From: Medicago truncatula | Taxonomy: Eukaryota; Streptophyta; Magnoliopsida; Fabales; Fabaceae | Direction: 5' to 3' | DNA: 64,000 nt | Assembly (NCBI RefSeq): GCF_003473485.1 | Contig: NC_053049.1 | Location: 12,276,001-12,340,000, forward strand | Translations under genes and position numbers: made by a program | Part shown: piece by piece, positions 56,572-64,000 of the stretch | How the letters are laid out: the number at the start of each line of letters is the position of its first letter | Position numbering within the stretch: position 1 is the stretch's first letter | The notes under the pieces: model-generated | Database searches by the model: none | Told to the model about the DNA's origin: nothing | The model's input: only the letters and a program-made list of their open reading frames with translations

Positions 56572-57127
56572 GAATAACATATCTTGTAAAAAATTTGTTC
56601 CAAAGGAAAAATGAGCAAATTAATGAATATTGCACAAACTCGGATATTATAAATGAATCACTTTTATTGTATTTTTGAAAAACTTTGTTATAAAGAAGAA
56701 ATGAGCAAATTAAGGGAAATATCTGCATTTTTCTTAAGAAAATGTTGTCGTTCATAAACGTGAAAATCAAGCAAGCATATTGCACAAATCTCAACTATAT
56801 GTACATTTCTAAAACATTTACCAAAGCATTATAAAGATTTGATGTAGGAAAAGAGCATGTTCTATTTTGTTCAAGAGATTAGGAAAACAACTTTATAATT
56901 AACATGATACTAATTGAAACCAACGAAGGAACCAACAATGTGCATATTAACGTTACATAATAGTTAGGTTTATAAAAGAGACTACAAGTGTCATAGACTA
57001 ACAAAAAAGGGATTTTTGCCAATATTTACATCAGATAAAATGAAAAGAACAAATGGCATCCCAAAGACAAGATAGTTTACGATTACAGTCCAAAACGGTA
57101 TGCCAAAATAGTAGAAGTTCAAATAGT

Positions 57128-57385
57128 TCAGCAGCAAAGATCTATTTTAACTCGAACGTGCATGTTCTTCAGTGACTTTTCGAGATCAAAGATGAGCTTA
57201 CCACCTTCTTCCATGACACGTTCTCTGCAGAAATTGAACCACTGCCCATCCAAGTATTTTTCATAGCATGCTCTTTCGGCGGTAATGAGGCGACACTTAT
57301 ACTTTCTCTGTGTCTGGTCATCAATGAGAATGTTTGTTTTGCGCTTTTCTTTCAGAATTGTTCTTGACACCTTTTTTGGGAAATG
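57128..57385 (-). pseudogene. B3 DNA-binding domain fragment captured by the Helitron, copy 1
   Basis: An open minus-strand stretch of about 85 codons with no ATG at its start. The sequence FPKKVSRTILKEKRK, ILIDDQTQRKYKCRLI, KYLDGQWFNFCRERVMEEGG, KLIFDLEKSL and MHVRVKIDLCC follows the B3 fold in order (PKKF-, L.D, W..F....L.EGD-.F.L, -.V.I); the usual GD is GG. An AG acceptor-like site (TATTGCAG) lies about 40 bases upstream, so this is probably a captured terminal exon of a B3 transcription-factor gene. Isolated in a transposon, it is unlikely to make a functional factor by itself. Confidence 0.7.
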
Positions 57386-58169
57386 CTAAACAGGGAAATA
57401 ACTGCAATATTAGTCTAATGCATATTAACATGGATAAGATGTATGGGAATGTAGTTACATATAATTTATAAAATGAAGGTAGCATGACAAATTTTAAGCT
57501 AAAGAAACCTGATCAATTTTTGTATCATCAAATCAACCTGATCATAAATCAAATATGAAAACTGTTACAACTTTATGATTACTCAGAAAACCTAAAATAA
57601 CTCACATGCATCAATTTTTTTCAACTATAGTACGAGAAGCTAAAATAACAATTGTGTCAAAATCTTACCATGAGCTAAAATTCAATCATCATGACCTCTA
57701 CTATACTCCACATAACAAAGGAAGATTTTTCTACAACCATGCAACATAAAAATTTCTGGTACATAATCCACTAACAATTGGAAAAAAAAAAAAAAAAAAA
57801 ACTCTTAAAATGTAGAATCGTGAAAAAAGGAAGAAAATCACCTATGATGAAGCAAAAACTCAAACAGTGTCAAAAAATGAACCCCTCAAGCCATAAAAAT
57901 CAGTCAACTCAAGTCATGCATGGTCTCAGAACCATGAAAAAAGGAAGACAATGACCTCTTAAGAAGAAGAAAGTGTAACAGTTTTCCCATCCGAACTCTG
58001 ATACCGTTTGACCAATGGTTTTTACGGTCTAAATGTTATTTCAAAACAAAGTTAAAATAAAGGCCTTTAAGAAAGAATCTAAAGTTGTTTGGTTTCTTTG
58101 TTTTCTTAATTTTAAAGCTATTTTTAAGTTAAATGTTGTTTGCAAAAATATTGTACAAACTTTGAATTT

Positions 58170-58255
58170 TTTTTTATGGTGTCCGGGGTTCAAACCCCGG
58201 GCCTGACATATATTTGTGCATTGTTCCTATCAACTGAGTAAAGCTCACGAGGACA
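58170..58255 (-). mobile_element. Short tRNA-like SINE in unit 1
   Basis: A 13-bp duplication AAACTTTGAATTT flanks it (58157-58169, 58256-58268). On the minus strand GTGAGCTTTACTCAGTTG and GGGGTTTGAACCCC are box A and box B; the end is GACACCAT plus an A-run. Confidence 0.85.
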
Positions 58256-58617
58256 AAACTTTGAATTTATTATGAATTAACATAATAAATAATAAAATGT
58301 TTAAAATATTTTCTGAAGGCTAAATATGTTAAAAAATATAAGATATTTTTTGACAAATACTATATTTACTCAATAACGTTTATTTTGTGTAACATGATAC
58401 TAATTGAAACCAACGAAGGAACCAACAATGTGCATATTAACGTTACATAATAGTTAGGTTTATAAAAGAGACTACAAGTGTCATAGACTAACAAAAAAGG
58501 GATTTTTGCCAATATTTACATCAGATAAAATGAAAAGAACAAATGGCATCCCAAAGACAAGATAGTTTACGATTACAGTCCAAAACGGTATGCCAAAATA
58601 GTAGAAGTTCAAATAGT

Positions 58618-58875
58618 TCAGCAGCAAAGATCTATTTTAACTCGAACGTGCAAGTTCTTCAGTGACTTTTCGAGATCAAAGATGAGTTTACCACCTTCTT
58701 CCATGACACGTTCTCTGCAGAAATTGAACCACTGCCCATCCAAGTATTTTTCATAGCATGCTCTTTCGGCGGTAATGAGGCGACACTTATATTTTCTCTG
58801 TGTCTGGTCATCAATGAGAATGTTTGTTTTGCGCTTTTCTTTCAAAATTGTTCTTGACACCTTTTTTGGGAAATG
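58618..58875 (-). pseudogene. B3 DNA-binding domain fragment, copy 2
   Basis: Same as copy 1, with one visible residue change (KNLHVRV for KNMHVRV). The frame is still open in both units. Confidence 0.7.
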
Positions 58876-59659
58876 CTAAACAGGGAAATAACTGCAATAT
58901 TAGTCTAATGCATATTAACATGGATAAGATGTATGGGAATATAGTTACATATAATTTATAAAATGAAGGTAGCATGACAAATTTTAAGCTAAAGAAACCT
59001 GATCAATTTTTGTATCATCAAATCAACCTGATCATAAATCAAATATGAAAACTGTTACAACTTTATGATTACTCAGAAAACCTAAAATAACTCACATGCA
59101 TCAATTTTTTTCAACTATAGTACGAGAAGCTAAAATAACAATTGTGTCAAAATCTTACCATGAGCTAAAATTCAATCATCATGACCTCTACTATACTCCA
59201 CATAACAAAGGAAGATTTTTCTACAACCATGCAACATAAAAATTTCTGGTACATAATCCACTAACAATTGGAAAAAAAAAAAAAAAAAAAACTCTTAAAA
59301 TGTAGAATCGTGAAAAAAGGAAGAAAATCACCTATGATGAAGCAAAAACTCAAACAGTGTCAAAAAATGAACCCCTCAAGCCATAAAAATCAGTCAGCTC
59401 AAGTCATGCATGGTCTCAGAACCATGAAAAAAGGAAGAAAATGACCTCTTAAAAAGAAGAAAGTGTAACAGTTTTCCCATCCGAACTCTGATATCGTTTG
59501 ACCAATGGTTTTTACGGTCTAAATGTTATTTCAAAACAAAGTTAAAATAAAGGCCTTTAAGAAAGAATCTAAAGTTGTTTGGTTTCTTTGTTTTCTTAAT
59601 TTTAAAGCTATTTTTAAGTTAAATGTTGTTTGCAAAAATATTGTACAAACTTTGAATTT

Positions 59660-59745
59660 TTTTTTATGGTGTCCGGGGTTCAAACCCCGGACCTGACATA
59701 TATTTGTGCATTGTTCCTATCAACTGAGTTAAGCTCACGAGGACA
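59660..59745 (-). mobile_element. Short tRNA-like SINE in unit 2
   Basis: Copy of the SINE at 58170 carried along by the tandem duplication. Here the box A region reads GTGAGCTTAACTCAGTTG, the less mutated form. Confidence 0.85.
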
Positions 59746-60248
59746 AAACTTTGAATTTATTATGAATTAACATAATAAATAATAAAATGTTTAAAATATT
59801 TTCTGAAGGCTAAATATGTTAAAAAATAAAAGATATTTTTTGACAAATACTATATTTACTCAATAACGTTTATTTTGTGTAACATGAATACAAATTTGTA
59901 TTATCATATAAATGACTTGTTAAATATTTGAATAGGAGAAACAATTTAAGAAGCCTGAAATAATAACATAAATAATATCAAAAGAGTTAGTTTTTTCTAT
60001 TTCAATTATACTCTATAACAAATTTCGTTATAAGAATACCATATTTTTTGTGTCTTTCAAAAATATAAGAATTTATATTATATGATATTATATTTGTTAC
60101 ATTGTTTGTGTCATGGAAACAAATTGTTTAGTTTTTTTAATAAGAAAAAGATATGCATAGTTTGTTATAATATAAAGGTGCAATATATATGTGTGAGTTT
60201 TATAATGGCTTTGCCATTTCGTCTATCTACCCAAAAAAAAAAAAGGTG

Positions 60249-60250
<2 letters not shown>

Positions 60251-60293
<43 letters not shown>
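60251..60293. repeat. (TA)n microsatellite
   Basis: About 21 uninterrupted TA units, preceded by an A-run, within the Helitron. Confidence 0.95.
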
Positions 60294-60298
<5 letters not shown>

Positions 60299-60392
60299 TT
60301 TAGGCATCTATACCTTTTTTGAAGAAAAGACATCTACAATTTTGCTTTTAATTAAAATAAAAATTTTATAAAAATAATCATACGTGTTATGC

Positions 60393-61703
60393 AACGCCAA
60401 AAAAAATTATAAGCATTAGCGTAACAAAAAACAGACACACATAAATATTACTCTAAATGCTAATGTGTGTGTGTATATTTTAGCGAGGTTGAAGAAAGAA
60501 AATAAAACTATTTGAAAAACGTGAATAAAAATATTTGTGAGGTTGTGATGATTAAACGATATTAAAATTAAATAGATAAGTGATAAAAAGATAATAAAAT
60601 TCCTTTAAAAAAGGTAATAAAATTAAATGGAACCTCCTTCAAAAAAATTAAATGAAACGGTTAAAAAATATTAAATGGAAGAAAAACACATATAGAAATA
60701 TAATATTAAAAAAAAAGGAATAGGTTCCAAACATAAATTGAAGAGAGATACTTGTGAAATAAATTGTCGAGAAATAGTTTTTTGAAGTAGCATTCAACAA
60801 CTTTTGGCCATAGCTCATTTCCATTCAATTTTATGCATTAAAAAAGTACATTTTTAAATAAGTATTTAATCGATATTTTATTTGGCCTAACTTCTCCTTA
60901 AAAATGTAGATAAGTTGAAAAAAAACTGAGTCAAACGGTATCTTAATATCCCACAATGGTAGTGTAGAAGCAACTGAATTTGGGAGAAAAAATTGAAAAA
61001 TAGTTAAAAATAAAAAAATTGAAAAATAGTTAAAAGTTTTTTAAAATATTAAAATTGAAAAATAGATAAAAAAAAAATAAATAGGTGAGGTAGCACTCAA
61101 CCAAGCAACAATAAAAAAAATTATATGCATTCGCGTAACAAAAAAACAGACAGACCGACATAAAATATTACTCTAAACGTTAATGTGTTTTTGTATATAT
61201 TCGCGAGGTTGAAGAAAGCAAATAAAAATATTTTGTATTATTAAATGACAGCGTGATGATTAAACGATATTGAAATTAAATATATAAGTGATAAAAGAAT
61301 AATAAAATTCATTTGAAAAAAAGATAATAAAATTAAATGGAACCCCTTTAAAAAAAATAAATGGAACGGTTTCAAAAAATAAAATAAAGTTAAATGGAAG
61401 AAAAAAAAATATTGAAATATAATATTATAAAATAAAATAAAAGGTTCCCAGCGTGAGTTCAAAAGAGATGCTTGTGAAATAAATGATCGAGAAGTAGTTT
61501 TTTAAAGTAAAATTCAACAACTTTTGGCCAAAGTTCATTCCATTCAATTTTAGGCATTCAATTTTTTTTTTTTTAGTAAGTACTAAATTGATATTGTGTT
61601 TAGTCTAACTTCTCCTTAAAAATATAGAGAAGTTGGAAAAAGTCGCGTCAAACGATACCTTAATCTCCCACAACGGCAATGTAGAAACAACTGAATTTAA
61701 GAT
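60393..61703. repeat. Diverged direct repeat inside the Helitron
   Basis: 60393-60983 and 61107-61703 align. Shared landmarks are GCGTAACAAAAAACAGACA, ATATTACTCTAAA, GAGGTTGAAGAA, CAACAACTTTTGGCCA, TCTCCTTAAAAAT and GTAGAAACAACTGAATTT. Divergence is much greater than in the 1,490-bp repeat, so this is the older duplication. Confidence 0.75.
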
Positions 61704-61909
61704 TATTTTTATTAATATAAAATAAAAAAGAAAATAATATAAAATAAATAAAAAATAATAAATATAAAAAAGAAAATAATACAAAAGTAAAAAAAATTGG
61801 ATGAGGTGGCAATCCTCAAAGTTAAGAAATTATGGAATTACCAAATTGCCCCTTTTAGGGACAAAATTGTAAATTTATATGGCATTAATTTTAATAAATA
61901 GTTAGTAGA

Positions 61910-61965
61910 TCATCCAAAGTTGATCAAAGTATAGTCTTTATAATTAAAAACATATTAGTACAGTT
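61910..61965 (+). repeat. Array upstream block E, right part
   Basis: TCATCCAAAGTTGATCAAAG then TATAGTCTTTATAATTAAAA resumes block E exactly where the Helitron ends. Confidence 0.8.
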
Positions 61966-62069
61966 TCCAAAAAAATATAAATTAGTGCAACAATACTAGA
62001 TTTAATTAAAAAAAATACAACAAGTAAATTCAAGAAAAAATAAGGCATGGGTTTTCTGTTTTTAAAGAA

Positions 62070-62330
62070 AAACGAATCGAACCATGCATCCTAACAATTC
62101 AAAAAAACTGAACCACACCGTTTGTGGTTTAAGACGAACCAAACCAAATCATTTTGCTAACTACAAGTTGAACCAAACCGAACCTAAATCAACCTTTTGA
62201 GAGATAAATGTTTTGGATACTATTTAAAGAATCCATTCATATAAAATTGCTAATTTGGTTCAAAACTGTTCATTAAAGGTTCGGTTTGGTTCAAAACGGT
62301 TAGGTTCAAAACTAAGGATTAAGTCAAAAA
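62070..62330. repeat. GGTTCGGTTTGGTT-rich foldback sequence
   Basis: AACCGAACC/CCAAACCGAACC runs on the left and GGTTCGGTTTGGTTC on the right form a loose palindrome of about 260 bases. It resembles the AACCG-rich stretch at 60-145. Probably a MITE; ends were not resolved. Confidence 0.4.
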
Positions 62331-62589
62331 ACACAATCGACTTTAAATATTATCTTTAACCTCAAAGAATACATACATACAAAGGATTTGCATTTTACTC
62401 GATAATTCTACTTGACTTTAAATATTATCGACTTTCTCATATAAAAAGGTGTTATGACTTTTCTTTAATATAAAATTTAAATTCATTAAAAAATTATTTA
62501 AGAAATCTTGACCATTGAATAAAAATTTAGGATTATGTAAAAAAAAAAAAAAAAAATCTTGGCTTGCTTTAGAAGAAATCCTAAGATTA

Positions 62590-63035
62590 TAAGCTAGTTG
62601 GATTATGTGATGCTGACTATGTTGAAGGCAGAATTGAAAGAAAAAACATCCATGGAAATTGTCAATTCATTGGTAAAAATCTAATCTCCTGATCTAATAA
62701 AAGACAATCCATTATTGCATTGTCCACAATAGAAGTAAAATACAAATGATATGGATGAAAAACCAATTAGAAGACCATCAGATTAGTGAAACCGGTATTC
62801 TTATTTTTTATTTTTTTGATAATATTGTTGCTATTTGTTTGTCTAAAAATCATATTCTACACCGAAGAGCTAAGCACATTATAATAAAGCATCACTTTAT
62901 AAGAGATTATGTTTAGAAATATGTTTTAGATATAAAGTTCATTGATATTGATCAATGATAAGCTGATATATTTACAAAACCCTTAACGGAAGAAAGATTT
63001 AACTTTATGTAGAAAAATCTGAACATGCATTTTAT
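62590..63035 (+). mobile_element. Ty1/copia pol fragment (RNase H region)
   Basis: Short segments reading like the end of copia polyproteins (CDADYVEG, KHIIIKHHFIRDYV, TKPLTEERF) occur in the usual order on the plus strand. The fragment is clearly broken and lacks LTRs and upstream domains. Old fossil. Confidence 0.7.
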
Positions 63036-63131
63036 TCAAGAAAGATTTAACTTTTTTTAGTTTGATAGTAGTGTTTATGATGTCAGGGTCACTGTTAACT
63101 GTTTATAGAATGCCTGCAATTGATTTGCAGT

Positions 63132-63410
63132 TTATACAGGAATTCTAACTACATGATAAGACGGAAAGAGTAACCGTCTTAAATTTTTTCTTATCCTTAA
63201 ACTCAACAGTCTCAAATTCACTAGAATTTCTAATAAGAATTTCTCCTCCCATGAAAGTAAACCCTCTGTCTCCTTCACCATTTTTGTCGTGCAAGAGTTG
63301 AGAGATTCAGCTCGAACAACAACATAAATATCTTTTGTCTTTGAATTTTGATCGACGCTTATGTTTTGTCCACTATTGGTAGCTAAATTATTATGAAACA
63401 TATAAGTAGT
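63132..63410 (-). pseudogene. Truncated BAP2-like C2 fragment, antisense to the array
   Basis: Within the minus-strand frame 63560-63132, the part SGQNISVDQNSKTKDIYVVVR, SLNSCTTKMVKETEGLLSWEEKFLLEI and ending VVRIPV corresponds to the first half of a BAP-type C2 domain (SAENLQENKK..KGNTFVTVQ, TTKLDSEGGSYPTWNEKVVID, GIARIPV). It stops where SDFxGG would follow, so the C-terminal third is missing. The part before SGQNIS has no family resemblance and the start is not defined. Its sequence (VVVRAES, TTKMVKE) is nearer to a different BAP2-like subtype than to the four array genes. It is probably a decayed relative at the right end of the cluster. Confidence 0.6.
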
Positions 63411-63648
63411 TTTAGGGTATGGTTTTGTATTTTTAGGAATGATTGTTTGAGATGAAAATGCTGGAAGAGGGTTTAAGTAATGGAATTTGATACGAAAATG
63501 TAAAGAAAGGAAGAAATAACTATGAATTAATTGTTTAATTAATATTTGTATACAATTCATTTATTTACTTTAGAAAAAAAGAATTTGTTGTCATGAAACT
63601 ACCAAGGACAAACAATAGTATCATACATTAGTATGTACAAAAATATTA

Positions 63649-63940
63649 CTCCCTCCGTCCCTAATTATAAGATCCTTTGAGAATTTTTTTTGTCCCTTTT
63701 TATAAGACCTCTTTGTTATTTCCAACTACATTAATTATTTCTTTACATACATGCCCCTATTTATTATACATCTTTTTCTTCAATCAGCAATAAATAGCAT
63801 ATGGAAAACATAAACTAACTCTCTTTCTTAAGGATAATATTGTAAAAACAATAGTGATTACAAACAACTTTAATACAAATATCCACTTTCTTAATTCCCG
63901 TGATTTTAGCAAAAGGGTTTTATAATTAGGGACGGGGGAG
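63649..63940. mobile_element. Stowaway (Tc1/mariner) MITE, 292 bp
   Basis: Ends CTCCCTCCGTCCCTAATTAT and (inverted) CTCCCCCGTCCCTAATTATA, with TA on both sides (63647-63648, 63941-63942). Inner sequence is palindromic and non-coding. Confidence 0.95.
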
Positions 63941-64000
63941 TAGTATATATAGGTATTGACCTTGATCTTGATTTAAGTATTAATTTTAACTTAACTTAAT

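Larger units (their letters stand above)
56901..58390. repeat. Tandem duplication inside the Helitron, unit 1 (1,490 bp)
   Basis: Starts AACATGATACTAATTGAAAC, which recurs at 58391, exactly 1,490 bases on. The two units differ by only a small number of single bases by eye. Each holds a B3 fragment, a poly(A) run of about 20 (57781, 59272) and a SINE. Confidence 0.95.
58391..59880. repeat. Tandem duplication inside the Helitron, unit 2 (1,490 bp)
   Basis: Nearly identical to unit 1. The sequence AACATGA continues for a few bases into a third start at 59881 before diverging, so the duplication joint lies there. Confidence 0.95.
56542..61909 (-). mobile_element. Non-autonomous Helitron, 5.37 kb, minus strand
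   Basis: The 3' end (on the minus strand) is a hairpin AACCCGTGC-GAA-GCACGGGTT at 56551-56571, then TGTAA and the terminal CTAG at 56542-56545. The 5' end at 61909 reads TCTACTAACTATTTATTAAA. It sits between A (56541) and T (61910) with no target duplication, all as expected of a Helitron. Blocks C and D show the uninterrupted site (ACAAAAATCATCCAAAG). Inside are a 1,490-bp tandem duplication with a B3-domain fragment and a SINE in each unit, a long (TA)n run and a diverged direct repeat. No Rep/helicase coding was found, so it would depend on another element. Confidence 0.93.

Noticed and set aside
58170-58255. A functional tRNA gene
   Set aside because: Box A/B are present but there is no complete cloverleaf with a clear anticodon stem, and the unit has target repeats and a poly(A) tail, so it is a SINE.
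60082-60371. Small frames across the (TA)n run
   Set aside because: Encode only an Ile-Tyr repeat from the microsatellite.

Overview
The window looks like nuclear DNA of a galegoid (IRLC) legume, most likely Medicago truncatula. It is AT-rich and intron-bearing, carries a two-exon nodule-specific cysteine-rich (NCR) peptide gene, and is crowded with legume-type MITEs, LINE remnants, tRNA-derived SINEs, Ty1/copia relics and a Helitron. The species call is an inference, mainly from the NCR gene and the repeat types.

Layout. (1) 0-9 kb: a copia LTR relic, then two tandem F-box/FBA genes about 5 kb apart; the first is open, the second is frameshifted. (2) 9-18 kb: gene-poor, with a LINE fragment, several MITEs, a SINE, an unusual foldback element full of GCAGTTAACTGC palindromes, the NCR gene on the minus strand, a SINE whose flanking duplication was hit by an hAT MITE, and a perfect 3 x 73-bp tandem repeat. 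(3) 18.4-24.6 kb, minus strand: a complete 11-exon gene for chloroplast SRP receptor cpFtsY (369 aa by my splicing). (4) 24.8-27.6 kb: a three-level nest, foldback MITE > plus-strand LINE > minus-strand LINE. (5) 29.6-32.5 kb: a three-exon gene for a RAP-domain/OPR chloroplast protein (660 aa). (6) 33.3-52.5 kb: four intronless C2-domain genes in tandem, all on the plus strand, related to BON1-associated proteins BAP1/BAP2. They are separated by copies of one upstream block and by insertions. (7) 52.9-64 kb: LINE pieces, a retroposon, a fifth upstream block split by a 5.37-kb Helitron that carries two copies of a B3-domain fragment, a copia fragment, a truncated antisense BAP2-like fragment and a Stowaway MITE.

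How the genes relate. In Arabidopsis, as I recall, CPFTSY (At2g45770) and BAP2 (At2g45760) are neighbours. The cpFtsY gene beside a BAP2-like array is therefore probably ancient microsynteny in which BAP2 has multiplied. The array copies fall into two promoter classes (copies 1/2 and copies 3/4), but copy 3 carries copy-2-type coding and 3' sequence, which points to gene conversion. cpFtsY and RAP both act in chloroplast biogenesis (thylakoid protein targeting; 16S rRNA maturation). BAP-type C2 proteins restrain defence and cell death. I found no tRNA or rRNA gene and no CRISPR array. All functions are inferred from sequence resemblance read by eye; no database search was possible.
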